From Lachnospiraceae bacterium MD329 (GTDB lineage Bacteria > Bacillota > Clostridia > UBA1381): a stretch of 64,000 nt of DNA. Below, in pieces: positions 25,675-35,876 of the stretch (position 1 is its first letter; every line of letters begins with the position of its first letter). The stretch spans positions 124,001 through 188,000 of the forward strand of contig VIQV01000023.1 of the NCBI GenBank assembly GCA_010206265.1. Direction: 5' to 3'. The notes below the pieces were generated by a model, which was given only the letters and a program-made list of their open reading frames with translations, did no database searches and was not told the origin of the DNA. The position numbers and the translations under genes are program-made.

Positions 25675-25739
25675 AATTATTCTCCTTCTATGTTAGTTTT
25701 CTTTTGTATTTTAACATACTTATCCAAAATTTTCAAGTG

Positions 25740-26342
25740 TTAAATCAGATTTCGAATATTTTTTCTTAAACTAACAAGCTCCTTACCCTCGGCAACCAGT
25801 TTACCGTGTTCCTGAACATATGTAATATGAGCCGGAAAGCTCTTATTATTTGTAGCGAATTCAGTCATTTTATGTGCGCATTTTTTATGCTTTGTAGTGT
25901 CTTTTAATGAAAAACAAAAAGAATCCTCTAATTTATACAGACTGCCGTCATAAAGCGCCTCAACAGTCATTTCTGTCAATGCCGCGCATAAATCATCAAA
26001 ATTTGCAAAAAAGAAAAGATTAAATATTTTCTTTTCCTTAATATGCGCCGTTACGCGAGTTGCCTTATTGAACTTTTCTCTCGTCACCTTTTTCGCCGCA
26101 GTATTTAAACGGCTTACAAGTATTGTTATCCCTTCACTTGAGGGGGTAGCCTCAACGACTACCTGACCGCTGTACGGATTAAATCCTGTTTCCTTATGTA
26201 TTGTTTCCATTATATGAAACAGGAACGTATGCAGTTCCTTAGAGTTTGGTGACAATTGTTTTATGTCAATATCCAGCGTTGTGAGGTCCGCTGTTGTAAG
26301 AGTCACCACGACTTTATCGTTGTTAAGTTTTTCTATTCTCAC
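25740..26342 (-). CDS. mecA: Adaptor protein MecA-like
   Basis: 200 residues, GTG start at 26342 (MRIEKLNNDKVVVTLTTADL). The N-terminal domain (about 1-95) matches the MecA target-binding domain, including the FLFHIMETIHKETGFNPYSGQVVVEATPS stretch (residues 41-69). The C-terminal domain (about 108-200) resembles the ClpC-binding part. In Bacillus MecA presents ComK and aggregated proteins to ClpCP. It is monocistronic here, with a TATAAT stretch upstream. Confidence 0.85.
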   Translation of the reverse strand: MRIEKLNNDKVVVTLTTADLTTLDIDIKQLSPNSKELHTFLFHIMETIHKETGFNPYSGQVVVEATPSSEGITILVSRLNTAAKKVTREKFNKATRVTAHIKEKKIFNLFFFANFDDLCAALTEMTVEALYDGSLYKLEDSFCFSLKDTTKHKKCAHKMTEFATNNKSFPAHITYVQEHGKLVAEGKELVSLRKNIRNLI

Positions 26343-26441
26343 TATGTAGCACCTACCTTCTATATAGTTATTATACTATAGAATTATTGATTTGGGAATA
26401 GTGATTTTAATATTTAAAGTTTAAAATTTTTACCATACAAG

Positions 26442-26470
26442 GTATAATCCAGAAAAATAAGGAAAGAATA
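26442..26470 (+). promoter_or_regulatory. Sigma-F-like promoter of the SpoIIQ-like gene
   Basis: GTATA (26442-26446), 14-base spacer, GGAAAGAATA (26461-26470). This matches the forespore sigma-F consensus GYATA-N15-GGNNANANTR at every fixed position, with the spacer one base short. The AGGAGG ribosome site follows at 26491. Confidence 0.65.
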
Positions 26471-26505
26471 CTAAATACTACAGTGAAAACAGGAGGTTTT
26501 AAAAA

Positions 26506-27261
26506 ATGAATCAAGAACAAAAAAAGGAAACAAAAAAGCTGCCGGGCTTTTACATAGCACTTTGCTGCTGTGTATTGGTAATTGGAGTTGCCGGTTATTT
26601 TACGGAAAGATACAATGATAAACATTCGGCAAGCGTAATTAATGAAAAAATCAAAGAGGCGGAGGCTACTACCGCTCCCGTATTCTCTGAGAAGAACGAT
26701 ACCTACGTTCCGCCGCTGCCGACAGACGAACCTGCAAACAGTGACGCAGTTACAGAAGGAAACGACATTCCGGTTGTATCTCAGCCTCAGCCTATTGAGG
26801 AATATGCAGTAGATAATCCAGATACAAGCGATGACGCAATAACGGTATCATCAGAACAGCCGACATTCATTATGCCTGTAATGGGAAATATTTTAGAGGA
26901 ATATTCGGACAAGCTTCAATATAACAAAGCTTTATCAGACTGGAGAACGCATAACGGTATTGATATTGCCGCAGAAAAAGGCTGCAGCGTTCAGGCAGTA
27001 GCCGATGGTGTAATCGATTCAGTATATGAGGACGCTACAGGCGGCTGTATAGTAATCTCACACGCAGCAGGCTTTGTAACTAAATATATGGGGCTTGACA
27101 GCACCGAAGGACTGACTGAAGGCAGAGAATTAAAATCAGGAGAAGTTGTAGGTATTGTTGGCGACAGTAAAGGTGAAAACGTTACTGACAGTCATCTGCA
27201 CTTTGAAATGTCTAAGGACGGCGTAAACGTAAATCCCTGCGATTTCCTTCCGCAGGAATAA
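26506..27261 (+). CDS. spoIIQ: M23-domain forespore protein, SpoIIQ-like
   Basis: 251 residues. A short basic cytoplasmic tail, one membrane helix (about 16-36), an acidic Pro/Thr linker (about 50-125) and a C-terminal LytM/M23 domain (about 125-250). The zinc ligands of an active M23 enzyme are present (RTHNGIDIA and HLHFE). The IMPVMGNILEEYSDKL...WRTHNGIDIA layout is that of SpoIIQ, the forespore half of the SpoIIQ-SpoIIIAH channel in engulfment. In Clostridium, unlike Bacillus, the zinc site is often intact, as here. The sigma-F-like promoter supports the assignment. Confidence 0.8.
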   Translation: MNQEQKKETKKLPGFYIALCCCVLVIGVAGYFTERYNDKHSASVINEKIKEAEATTAPVFSEKNDTYVPPLPTDEPANSDAVTEGNDIPVVSQPQPIEEYAVDNPDTSDDAITVSSEQPTFIMPVMGNILEEYSDKLQYNKALSDWRTHNGIDIAAEKGCSVQAVADGVIDSVYEDATGGCIVISHAAGFVTKYMGLDSTEGLTEGRELKSGEVVGIVGDSKGENVTDSHLHFEMSKDGVNVNPCDFLPQE

Positions 27262-27267
27262 TCCTGT

Positions 27268-27301
27268 TATCTCCACGGTATAACCGTGGAGATATTTTTT
27301 A
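27268..27301 (+). terminator. Terminator after the SpoIIQ-like gene
   Basis: Hairpin ATCTCCACGG-tata-ACCGTGGAGAT followed by ATTTTTTAT. Confidence 0.85.
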
Positions 27302-27309
27302 TATTGCTA

Positions 27310-27338
27310 TTGTTTTTTATTTCCCAATAATATATAAT
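27310..27338 (+). promoter_or_regulatory. Sigma-A promoter of the phosphofructokinase gene
   Basis: TTGTTT (27310-27315), 17-base spacer, TATAAT (27333-27338), 33 bases before the ATG. Confidence 0.65.
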
Positions 27339-27370
27339 TATAATATCTTAATAAGAAAGGTCGGGAAAAT

Positions 27371-28597
27371 ATGAAATATGGAAATGTTATTGTAGGTCAA
27401 TCCGGCGGTCCGACCGCCGTAATTAATTCAAGTCTGGCAGGCGTATTTAAAACTGCACGCGACAGAGGCGCTAACAAGGTCTTTGGTATGCAAAACGGTA
27501 TTCAGGGATTTTTAGACGGCAGATATGTTGATTTGTCACAACATATACAGACAGATTTACATATTGAACTTTTAAAGCGTACCCCGTCATCATATCTCGG
27601 TTCCTGCCGATTTAAACTGCCTGAAATAGAAGAAGATGAAGAAATATACATTAAAATTTTTAAAATGCTTAGTGACCTTGAAATTGAACACTTTTTCTAT
27701 ATAGGCGGAAATGATTCAATGGATACTATAAAAAAGCTGTCCCAATACGGTGAAATGACTAACAGCAAAATACGTTTTATGGGTGTTCCAAAAACAATAG
27801 ACAATGACCTTGCTGAAACAGACCATACCCCCGGCTACGGCAGTGCAGCAAAATTTATAGGCACTGTAATGAAAGAAATTATAAAAGACGCCAGTGTGTA
27901 TGGCAAACAAAATATACATATCGTTGAAATTATGGGAAGAAATGCGGGTTGGCTGACTGCCTCTGCGGCGCTCAGTAAGGGTGAGGACTGTATCGGTCCA
28001 GATTTAATATATCTTCCTGAAAAGACATTCAGTTTAGAAAGTTTTCTTGAAAGTATATCAAAATTAAAGAAACAAAAAAAATCAATTGTAATTGCAGTGT
28101 CCGAGGGTATAAAGCTAAAAGACGGCAGATACGTCTGTGAGCTTATTTCAAGTCAGTCACAGTTTACCGACTCTTTCGGTCATATTGCTTTGGGCGGTAC
28201 AGCGCAATACCTTTCAAATACTATAACTAAAGAATTTGGCTGCAAGTCACGAGCAATAGATTTAAATATTCTTCAAAGGTGCAGTTCTCATATGGTTTCC
28301 AGAGTGGATATCACAGAGGCATTTGTTGCGGGCGGTCACGCGGTTGAAGCGTCATTCAGAGGTGAATCCGGTAAAATGATTATCTTTAACCGAGTAACAA
28401 ATAACCCTTATCAATGTACGACAGAACCATTTGACATTAATAAAATAGCAAATATAGAGAAAAAAGTGCCTTTAGAATGGATAACCGATAACGGAACATA
28501 TGTATCACCTGAATTTTTATCATATGCACGTCCGCTAATTCAGGCAGAGCTGTCGCCTATAATGGTAGATGGACTTCCGAGCCACTTATATAACTAA
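27371..28597 (+). CDS. PPi-dependent 6-phosphofructokinase
   Basis: 408 residues. QSGGPTAVIN at the start, GGNDSMDT for phosphoryl-donor binding, PKTIDNDL for catalysis and MGRNAGW for fructose 6-phosphate. The Asp of GGNDS (in place of the Gly of ATP enzymes) and the Lys of PKTIDND are the marks of pyrophosphate-using enzymes. It converts fructose 6-phosphate to the 1,6-bisphosphate reversibly, saving ATP, which suits a fermentative organism. AGAAAGG site before the ATG. Monocistronic, with its own promoter and a bidirectional terminator. Confidence 0.9.
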   Translation: MKYGNVIVGQSGGPTAVINSSLAGVFKTARDRGANKVFGMQNGIQGFLDGRYVDLSQHIQTDLHIELLKRTPSSYLGSCRFKLPEIEEDEEIYIKIFKMLSDLEIEHFFYIGGNDSMDTIKKLSQYGEMTNSKIRFMGVPKTIDNDLAETDHTPGYGSAAKFIGTVMKEIIKDASVYGKQNIHIVEIMGRNAGWLTASAALSKGEDCIGPDLIYLPEKTFSLESFLESISKLKKQKKSIVIAVSEGIKLKDGRYVCELISSQSQFTDSFGHIALGGTAQYLSNTITKEFGCKSRAIDLNILQRCSSHMVSRVDITEAFVAGGHAVEASFRGESGKMIIFNRVTNNPYQCTTEPFDINKIANIEKKVPLEWITDNGTYVSPEFLSYARPLIQAELSPIMVDGLPSHLYN

Positions 28598-28600
28598 TAA

Positions 28601-28638
28601 AAAATAACTGTTACCTAAATGAGGTAACAGTTATTTTT
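28601..28638. terminator. Bidirectional terminator between convergent genes
   Basis: AAAATAACTGTTACCT-aaatg-AGGTAACAGTTATTTT. Serves both the phosphofructokinase gene and the DUF1858 gene. Confidence 0.9.
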
Positions 28639-28643
28639 ATTTA

Positions 28644-28844
28644 TTAATTTTCCGCAAGAAAGTCATTAATTTTCTTTACAAGCTCATCAGCGTCAACACC
28701 GTGCACCATACAAGCGTCCGCTATTGACTCTCCCTGAGATGAAGGGCAGCCAAGGCAGTGCATACCTATTCCCATCAAAATAGGGGCTATTCCTGCATTC
28801 ATTTCAAGAGCCTCTCCGATTAAAGTTTCTTTAGTCACCTGCAT
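28644..28844 (-). CDS. DUF1858 redox-disulfide domain protein
   Basis: 66 residues from the ATG at 28844 ([16 protein letters not shown]), with GGAGG 8 bases before it. The [12 protein letters not shown] segment gives the CxxC pair of the DUF1858/TIGR03980 family, described as a disulfide domain found with hybrid-cluster proteins. It overlaps the end of ftsH by 14 bases. Cytoplasmic; precise function unknown. Confidence 0.85.
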   Translation of the reverse strand: MQVTKETLIGEALEMNAGIAPILMGIGMHCLGCPSSQGESIADACMVHGVDADELVKKINDFLAEN

Positions 28845-30645
28845 TTGTATTTCCTCCTTCCTGTGAATTAAAACATTCCTCAAATTCAATACCGTCAATT
28901 GTTTCCTTCTCAAGCAGCTTATTTGCAATACGAGTAAGGATTTCCATATTGTCGGTAAGTATTTGTTGTGTTTTCTCATATTGACTCATTAAAATATGTT
29001 TTACTTCATCGTCAATATCTGCTGCTGTTTTTTCAGAATATGTTTTTGAATGCGCAAAATCACGTCCTATAAACACCTCGTCACCGTCATCGTATGAAAC
29101 AGGACCTATAACATCTGACATAGCATATTTTGTCACCATATTCCTCGCAAGTTCTGTTGCGCGCTGAATGTCACTTGAGGCGCCTGTGCTGATATCATTC
29201 ATTGTAAGAGCCTCTGCCACTCTTCCGCCAAGTAAAACTACTATCTCATCCAGCATATCATTTTTTGATGTATACATTTTATCCTCGTCAGGAACGTGCA
29301 TAGTAAATCCTCCTGCCCTGCCGCGCGGAACAATAGATACCTTGTGTATATGAGAATTATTATCTGCCAGTCTGGCAAGCACAGCGTGACCTGCCTCGTG
29401 AAATGCTGTCAGCCTGCGTTCCTTTTCAGTAATAATTCTTGAACGTTTTTCACTACCCATCATTACTTTTAAATTAGCGTCTTCAACATCTCGTTTAGTA
29501 ATTGCCGAATGATTACGCCGTGCTGCAAAAATGGCAGCCTCATTCATAAGGTTTTCCAAATCTGCTCCTGAATAACCCGAAGTTGCCTTGGCAATTTCAG
29601 CCAAATCAACTTCCTGAGCCAGTGGCTTTCTTGCAGAATGTACCTGCAAAATCGCCTCTCTGCCCTTTACGTCAGGTACATCTACAACAACCTGTCTGTC
29701 AAATCTTCCCGGACGCAGCAATGCACGGTCAAGTATATCAGGTCTGTTTGTAGCAGCAATTATAATAACTCCGTCATTTTCAGCAAAACCGTCCATTTCA
29801 ACAAGCAGCTGATTCAATGTTTGTTCACGTTCATCGTGTCCGCCTCCCATACCAGCGCCTCTCTTACGTCCTACTGCGTCGATTTCATCAATAAATACAA
29901 TACACGGTTTATTCTTTTTAGCCTGTTCAAACAAATCACGAACACGCGATGCTCCCACACCTACATACAATTCAACAAAATCTGAACCGCTTATGGAAAA
30001 GAAAGGTACACCTGCCTCTCCTGCCACAGCCTTGGCAAGCAATGTTTTTCCTGTACCGGGAGAACCTACAAGCAATACACCCTTAGGTATTCTCGCGCCT
30101 AAAGAAATAAACTTCTGCGGATTTTTCAGAAATTCAACAATTTCAGCCAGCTCTGCTTTTTCCTCCTCAGCTCCTGCCACCTCTTTAAATGTCACTTTTT
30201 TTATACCCATATTAAGCTTGGCACGGCTTTTGGTGAAGTTACCGGCACCGCCTCCTCGTCTAAATACGCCAAAAACAAGCACTACTATAAATATAATTAT
30301 AAGCAAAATATTAGTTACAACCGCCCACGAAATTTTTGCCTCCAAAACCTCAACAGACAGAGTGCCTTCACTCATTTGTTTATTCATTTCAGCGCCGACA
30401 TCAGCCTGCAAATTATCCGTGGATAAGATTGTTACCTTTGCCTTATTGCCGTTTTTTAGCGAAACCGACACATCATTTCCTGTAACGCTCATTGACTGAA
30501 CCTGTTCAGATTTAATGCTTGACACCAAATCTGAATAATTCATTTTTATTGTTGATGAATTCATAGACCAGACAAACGCGTAAATAAGATATGCAATAAT
30601 AAGCATTGCAAGCCATATCCCCAGACCTCTAACCCTTTTCTGCAA
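28831..30645 (-). CDS. ftsH: ATP-dependent zinc metalloprotease FtsH
   Basis: 604 residues, TTG start at 30645 with AGGAGG 7 bases ahead. Membrane helices at about 8-27 and 106-128 bracket a small external domain. The AAA module has Walker A GSPGTGKT (194-201), Walker [10 protein letters not shown], and the second region of homology with [20 protein letters not shown]. The protease site is HEAGH (416-420), with a downstream Asp ligand expected in the [12 protein letters not shown] region. It degrades misassembled membrane and regulatory proteins. It directly follows tilS (gap of 11 bases), an arrangement common in Firmicutes. Confidence 0.97.
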   Translation of the reverse strand: MQKRVRGLGIWLAMLIIAYLIYAFVWSMNSSTIKMNYSDLVSSIKSEQVQSMSVTGNDVSVSLKNGNKAKVTILSTDNLQADVGAEMNKQMSEGTLSVEVLEAKISWAVVTNILLIIIFIVVLVFGVFRRGGGAGNFTKSRAKLNMGIKKVTFKEVAGAEEEKAELAEIVEFLKNPQKFISLGARIPKGVLLVGSPGTGKTLLAKAVAGEAGVPFFSISGSDFVELYVGVGASRVRDLFEQAKKNKPCIVFIDEIDAVGRKRGAGMGGGHDEREQTLNQLLVEMDGFAENDGVIIIAATNRPDILDRALLRPGRFDRQVVVDVPDVKGREAILQVHSARKPLAQEVDLAEIAKATSGYSGADLENLMNEAAIFAARRNHSAITKRDVEDANLKVMMGSEKRSRIITEKERRLTAFHEAGHAVLARLADNNSHIHKVSIVPRGRAGGFTMHVPDEDKMYTSKNDMLDEIVVLLGGRVAEALTMNDISTGASSDIQRATELARNMVTKYAMSDVIGPVSYDDGDEVFIGRDFAHSKTYSEKTAADIDDEVKHILMSQYEKTQQILTDNMEILTRIANKLLEKETIDGIEFEECFNSQEGGNTNAGD

Positions 30646-30656
30646 GTCATTACCTC

Positions 30657-31994
30657 CTAAATGTTATAAAATTCTATTTTAATACCCTTGTCATAAAACA
30701 GAAAGTGTTCATCGACTCTCTGCCCTACAGCTGCTATTTTTCCGTCAATCTCTATAATGGGTATTTTATTTCGTTCATCTTTTGGAATTTTACTGTTTAT
30801 AAAGTACTCCTTTATCTTCTTACTTCCGCTCATTCCGGAAGGGTAAAAACGGTCGCCGTTTTTTCTGTTTCTTAATATAATTTCATTAACTCCGTTGTTA
30901 TTCAGATATACAGCCCCGTCCTTTTGGCGTGAACACACCTCGGAAACAACAACTTTTTTCTTTATTTCATCAATTATATATGTTTTACCTACAGTTAATC
31001 GGTATTCAAAGCCTTGCACATCTACGTTTTCACTATTTGTAATAATAAGTTTTCCATATTCATTTTTTACCTGTGTATTATTATAAATATTTATTGATTT
31101 ACCACTGTTTTTTTCAGCCAGCATTAAAATATCATCAATAAATACTGATGAAACACCGTCAAGAGTACCGTAAAAATTATATAATGCCATTCTTATCAGT
31201 CTGCGCTGAATTGATATGTCATTTTTTAACAGTCCATCTATATCAATAATATTACTGCTCACAATTCTCTTATACACTTCTTTAGTACATTTATCGAGAT
31301 ATTTGTTGTCCTCTCGTATAAGTATAGAATTTGCAGTGACCGTCGATATAAAATTAGTATTAAACTCATTTTCAATTTGCGGAATTAACAAATTACGTAT
31401 TTTATTCCTTGTATAGTCATTTTCAAGATTTGTACTGTCCGTAACAAATTCCAGATCATTTTTAATACAGTATTTTTCAATTTCACTTCGCTCCGCATTA
31501 AGCAAAGGTCTTACAATACTGCCTCTCTTATACGGGATTCCGCATAAACCTGAAAGCGAACCTCCTCTGATAAAATTCATAATAATAGTTTCTGCATTAT
31601 CATTTTTATTATGAGCTGTTGCTATTTTATCAATTCCGTTTTCAGCAGAAATGTAAGAAAAAAAATCGTATCTTGCCTGTCTGCCTGCTGTTTCTTCAGA
31701 TTGTCCGGTATTATGTGCAATTTCAGGTATATTTATATGTTTAACAAAACATTTAAGACCAAGTTTTTCAGAAAATCTAATCGCAAATTGTTCATCCTGT
31801 GTTGCCTCGTCACCGCGTATACCGTGATTTATATGTGCTGTAAACAATTCTATATCAAGTTCTTTCTTTAAAATGTTCAGCGCATATGTAAGGCAAACAC
31901 TGTCTGCTCCGCCTGAAAGTCCTATAAGCACTCTTTCGCCTTTGTTAAATAAATTATATTCACTTATTGTTTGTCTGATTATATTTAAAATCAT
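30657..31994 (-). CDS. tilS: tRNA(Ile)-lysidine synthase
   Basis: 445 residues. The PP-loop SGGADSV (27-33) opens the N-type ATP-pyrophosphatase domain, with HINHGIRG and [10 protein letters not shown] downstream. A central helical region and the C-terminal TilS substrate domain ([23 protein letters not shown] starting near 371) follow. It changes C34 of the CAU-anticodon tRNA-Ile to lysidine so that AUA is read as Ile. Its ATG overlaps the dnaB stop codon (TAATG). Confidence 0.95.
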   Translation of the reverse strand: MILNIIRQTISEYNLFNKGERVLIGLSGGADSVCLTYALNILKKELDIELFTAHINHGIRGDEATQDEQFAIRFSEKLGLKCFVKHINIPEIAHNTGQSEETAGRQARYDFFSYISAENGIDKIATAHNKNDNAETIIMNFIRGGSLSGLCGIPYKRGSIVRPLLNAERSEIEKYCIKNDLEFVTDSTNLENDYTRNKIRNLLIPQIENEFNTNFISTVTANSILIREDNKYLDKCTKEVYKRIVSSNIIDIDGLLKNDISIQRRLIRMALYNFYGTLDGVSSVFIDDILMLAEKNSGKSINIYNNTQVKNEYGKLIITNSENVDVQGFEYRLTVGKTYIIDEIKKKVVVSEVCSRQKDGAVYLNNNGVNEIILRNRKNGDRFYPSGMSGSKKIKEYFINSKIPKDERNKIPIIEIDGKIAAVGQRVDEHFLFYDKGIKIEFYNI

Positions 31995-33352
31995 TATTCT
32001 TCCCTGTGCACAAAATCCACATTACGAAACTTTGTAAACTGACCTTCCCAGCCAAGTTTAAAGGTCCCCGGTTCACCGCTCCTATTCTTTGCTATAATAC
32101 ATTCCGCAAGATTTTTCTCGTCGGTATCCTTATTATAATAATCGTCTCTGTAAAGAAACATTATAAGGTCCGCGTCCTGCTCTATCTGTCCCGATTCGCG
32201 CAAATCCGACAGCATAGGACGCTTATCACTTCGGGATTCACTCGCACGCGACAATTGCGAAAGCGCAATAACAGGAATATTAAGTTCTTTTGAAAGAATT
32301 TTCAGTGAGCGCGAAATTTCAGCAATTTCCTGCTGACGGCTATCGCTTCGTCCGCTTGACTGCATAAGCTGTAAATAGTCTATTACTATCAGCTGTAAAT
32401 CTTTAGTTTGTTTTAACCTTCTGCATTTTGCCCTTATTTCAGATACAGTTATTGACGCTGTATCGTCAATATACATTGGTGCCGTTGCTATTCTGTCAAC
32501 AATTGCTCCTATTTTCTCCCAATCCTCACCGGTCATATCACCTGTTCTGATTTTACCTAAATTTACAAGCGCCTGCGAACATATAATTCTATTTACAATC
32601 TGTTCCTTAGGCATTTCCAGATTAAAGATAGCGACTGTTTTATTATTCGCAATACTCATATGTTCTGCAATATTAACTGCAAAACTTGATTTACCCATAC
32701 CGGGACGTCCTGCAATAATAATAAGCTCTCCGCCGTGGAAACCGCCTGTACGACGATTCAGTTCTCCAAAGCCTGTATCCAAGCCCGTAATACCGCTGTC
32801 ATTCATTGAGTTTTCAACAATTTCCTGATAACTGCCTAAAAATATTTCACTCATAGGCAGTATATCGCCTTTATCTCTTGACGAAGAAACATCAAAAATA
32901 AGCTGCTCCGCCTGATCAACAACGCGTTCAACCTTGTCCGTTTCGCTGTACGCCAAATCGGCAATTGCATTAGAACGCTGAATAAGCGCGCGCAAAGTAG
33001 CCTTATCCTTGATTATATTTGAGTAATAAGTGACGTGTCTTGTAGTCGGAACATTTGTCGCGGCATTTCGAAGGTATGTTATTCCCCCTACCGCATCAAG
33101 CTTGTCATTACGACTAAGTCTGTTAGATACTGTAATAAAGTCAATCGGTTCATTTTCATTAAAGAGCTCCAGTATTGACGAGTAAATCTCCCTGTTCTGC
33201 GGAAAATAAAAATCATCAGGTTTCACAATCTCAGCAGATTCTGCAACACTATGTGAATTTGAAAGTGCGCTTCCGATAACGGCAATTTCTGCCTCCTGAC
33301 TGTATGGCAGTTCTCTGCCCATCACATCTACAGGACTTGACATTTCTGCCAT
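31994..33352 (-). CDS. dnaB: Replicative DNA helicase DnaB
   Basis: 452 residues. The N-terminal DnaG-interacting domain (about 15-120) is joined by a linker to a RecA-like hexamer domain. Walker A is GRPGMGKS (215-222), Walker B is LIVIDYLQLM, and the ALSQLSRASESR and DLRESGQIEQDADLI arginine-finger regions are intact. It unwinds DNA ahead of the polymerase. The gene follows rplI by 18 bases, the usual rplI-dnaB pairing. Confidence 0.97.
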   Translation of the reverse strand: MAEMSSPVDVMGRELPYSQEAEIAVIGSALSNSHSVAESAEIVKPDDFYFPQNREIYSSILELFNENEPIDFITVSNRLSRNDKLDAVGGITYLRNAATNVPTTRHVTYYSNIIKDKATLRALIQRSNAIADLAYSETDKVERVVDQAEQLIFDVSSSRDKGDILPMSEIFLGSYQEIVENSMNDSGITGLDTGFGELNRRTGGFHGGELIIIAGRPGMGKSSFAVNIAEHMSIANNKTVAIFNLEMPKEQIVNRIICSQALVNLGKIRTGDMTGEDWEKIGAIVDRIATAPMYIDDTASITVSEIRAKCRRLKQTKDLQLIVIDYLQLMQSSGRSDSRQQEIAEISRSLKILSKELNIPVIALSQLSRASESRSDKRPMLSDLRESGQIEQDADLIMFLYRDDYYNKDTDEKNLAECIIAKNRSGEPGTFKLGWEGQFTKFRNVDFVHREE

Positions 33353-33370
33353 AGTATTCCCTCCCCGATT

Positions 33371-33817
33371 TTAAAGCTGTTCAACTACCACGGTTAATTT
33401 GCCTGTAACTCCCGTATATATCTTTACATCAATAACCGTAGTTCCAAGAGTTTTAATTCCATCAGGCATAACAAATTTTTTCTTATCGAGCTTTATATGG
33501 TGCTGCATTGTAAGAGCCTCAGAAACGTCTTTTGAAGTAACCGAACCGAAAAGCTTTCCGTTATCGCCTGCCTTTGCCTTCAGCAACACCTTAATCTCTT
33601 TCATTTTGTCAGCTATTGCATTAGCCTCTTCAAGTTCTACCTTTTTCTTGTATTCAAGAGATTCCTGCTTACCCTTCATAACATTTATGTTAGATTTTGT
33701 CGCAGGCTCAGCTAAACCGCGAGGCAGCAAAAAATTCCTCGCATACCCATCAGACACATTAACCATCTGACCTTTTTTACCTTGTCCTCTTACATCCTGC
33801 GTTAAAATAACCTGCAT
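33371..33817 (-). CDS. rplI: 50S ribosomal protein L9
   Basis: 148 residues, the normal length. It opens with MQVILTQDVRGQGKKGQMVNVSDGYARNFLLPRGLA-type sequence (the L9 N-domain), has the long connecting helix (about 45-75), and ends with the C-domain containing LFGSVTSKDVSEAL. Binds 23S rRNA. Sits between gdpP and dnaB as in many Firmicutes. Confidence 0.97.
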   Translation of the reverse strand: MQVILTQDVRGQGKKGQMVNVSDGYARNFLLPRGLAEPATKSNINVMKGKQESLEYKKKVELEEANAIADKMKEIKVLLKAKAGDNGKLFGSVTSKDVSEALTMQHHIKLDKKKFVMPDGIKTLGTTVIDVKIYTGVTGKLTVVVEQL

Positions 33818-33832
33818 AATTCTTCCTCCACT

Positions 33833-35845
33833 CTATTCTACATTATTTTTAAGATATTTACTTACTGCCTCAGTCACCTCATCGACAACCATATCGACAT
33901 TTTTATCTTTGACCTGCGCCCCTGCCACTGTGCTGTGACCACCGCCGCCCAGATATTCCATTATGAGCTGAACATTTATATCTCCTAACGAACGCGCACT
34001 TATTCCAACATTATTATCAATCGGATAAACAACTATTGACGCGTGAGTATCAGCAATATTCAGCATTTCATCTGCCGCCTGAGAGGCTACAACTCTTATA
34101 TTGGGCAGTTTTTGATATGTTTTCGCAACTGCAATTTTAGGCGCGACCATCTCGGCTGTTCTTACTATATCTGCTCTTCGGTCATACTCATCTTTATTTA
34201 CATTAAAAAGTTTCTTTATGTCAATAGTATTAAGTCCTAATCTTTTTAAATGCGAGGCTGCCTCAAACGTTCTTACTCCTGTTTTTACAATAAAATTCTT
34301 CGTATCCATCAAAATACCGGTATAAAGACACTCTGCCTCTGTTGTTGTAAGTGAACTGCTCAAATTCATATATTCAAGCAATTCAGTAGCCATCTCACAC
34401 GTTGACGACGCATACGGCTCGTGATAAATCAGCGAACACGGATTTATGAAATCAGTCGAACGTCTGTGATGGTCAATAAGAACTACCTTTGCTGCTCTTT
34501 CGGCAAGCTGCGGACAAGGTAGCATTGACGGTCTGTGCGTATCAAGCACAACCAAAAGAGTATCGGGCGTCAAAAGCTCAAGCGCGTTTTCTCCGCTCAC
34601 ATACATTCCCTTATATTCCTGAACGGTATGAAGTTCATCAAATAGCTTACCGATTGCAGGAGAATTGTTATCGTAAATAATATATGGTTTTTTACCCATT
34701 GTCCGAACTGCACGCTGCAATCCCATTGCGGCGCCAAAGCTATCGTAATCTGCATTGGAATGTCCCATAAAAATAACCTTGTCCGAGCTTTTTATAAAAT
34801 CCTTCAATGCAGACGCAAACGCACGAGTCTTTACTCTTGTACTCTTTTCATAATCACGCGCTTTACTTCCATAAAATGAAAACTGAGTTTCATCTTTTAT
34901 ACTGACCTGATCTCCTCCGCGTCCAAGCGCCATATCCAAAGCGCTGCGCGCATAAGAATCAGTTTCTGCAAGTGTTTTTCCGACACCAATACCTATACTG
35001 ATACTTACAGGCAGCTTTATTTCTTCTCCAACCTTACGCACACGATAAAGGATATCAAACTTTTTTTCAATATAGTCTGACAAATATCTATGCTCAAAGA
35101 ACACATAATATCTATCTCTGTCAACGCTCTTTACAAGAGCACTGCCTTCTTCGCCCCATTCGTTTATGCATCGGCGTATCTGAGATATAATATGCTGCTG
35201 TTCATTGTCGTTAACTCTTTGAAGTACATCGTCATAATTGTCTATATTAATAATCGCAATATCGGTTTTATCTTTTTCATACATCTCGCGAAGTTCTGTT
35301 TCGGCAGTCATATCAATAAGATAGATATATACAGATACTTTATCTTCGTCGCTGATACCGGAAGTTTTATTCTGAATAGTATGCGCGAGCAATGAATATT
35401 TATTTTCACCGACTTTAACCTGTTTTTCATAAAATGATGCTGACTTCAGAACATCACTCCATTTCAAATCATAGATAATGGTTTCAACAGAAATTCCAAA
35501 TAAATCTTTATTTGAAAACAATTCCGAAAATTTTTCATTATACCAGAAAACAGACCCGTCAATATGAGTTACAACAACAGGAATAGGAACTGAACCCATA
35601 ACGTTTGACGAAACCGAATTTGAGTTTTTCGCCATCATCGCGAGAAAATTATTTACACTTTCCCTTCGTCTGCGGTTCAGCAAAAGCACTGTACCGAAAA
35701 TACCTGCTCCCGATACAGCCTCTAAAAGTATTACAATTTCATTTTTCGTCACAAAAAACAGCACCGCACCTATAATAAGTAAAAGTGCCGAGATAACCGC
35801 TGCTTTTGTGTACGACTTTGTTATCTGTCCGTAATACTTTCTCAT
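33833..35845 (-). CDS. gdpP: Cyclic-di-AMP phosphodiesterase GdpP
   Basis: 670 residues. Two membrane helices (about 15-32 and 36-56), a PAS-like domain (about 75-180), a degenerate GGDEF-like domain (about 185-320, with GRGGDQV rather than an active GGDEF), and a DHH/DHHA1 phosphoesterase. The metal-site motifs are GHSNADYDSFGAA (DxD), DTHRPS, DHHRRS and GGGGHSTVAGAQV. It hydrolyses c-di-AMP and so controls potassium and turgor homeostasis and beta-lactam tolerance. It lies 16 bases upstream of rplI and 31 bases downstream of the MazG-like gene. Confidence 0.95.
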   Translation of the reverse strand: MRKYYGQITKSYTKAAVISALLLIIGAVLFFVTKNEIVILLEAVSGAGIFGTVLLLNRRRRESVNNFLAMMAKNSNSVSSNVMGSVPIPVVVTHIDGSVFWYNEKFSELFSNKDLFGISVETIIYDLKWSDVLKSASFYEKQVKVGENKYSLLAHTIQNKTSGISDEDKVSVYIYLIDMTAETELREMYEKDKTDIAIINIDNYDDVLQRVNDNEQQHIISQIRRCINEWGEEGSALVKSVDRDRYYVFFEHRYLSDYIEKKFDILYRVRKVGEEIKLPVSISIGIGVGKTLAETDSYARSALDMALGRGGDQVSIKDETQFSFYGSKARDYEKSTRVKTRAFASALKDFIKSSDKVIFMGHSNADYDSFGAAMGLQRAVRTMGKKPYIIYDNNSPAIGKLFDELHTVQEYKGMYVSGENALELLTPDTLLVVLDTHRPSMLPCPQLAERAAKVVLIDHHRRSTDFINPCSLIYHEPYASSTCEMATELLEYMNLSSSLTTTEAECLYTGILMDTKNFIVKTGVRTFEAASHLKRLGLNTIDIKKLFNVNKDEYDRRADIVRTAEMVAPKIAVAKTYQKLPNIRVVASQAADEMLNIADTHASIVVYPIDNNVGISARSLGDINVQLIMEYLGGGGHSTVAGAQVKDKNVDMVVDEVTEAVSKYLKNNVE

Positions 35846-35876
35846 ATAACCCTCCGCGTATCAAATACGCTTGCAT

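Noticed and set aside
29993-30499. 168-residue plus-strand reading opposite ftsH
   Set aside because: Antisense to the intact FtsH AAA domain, low-complexity, with no ribosome site or family match.
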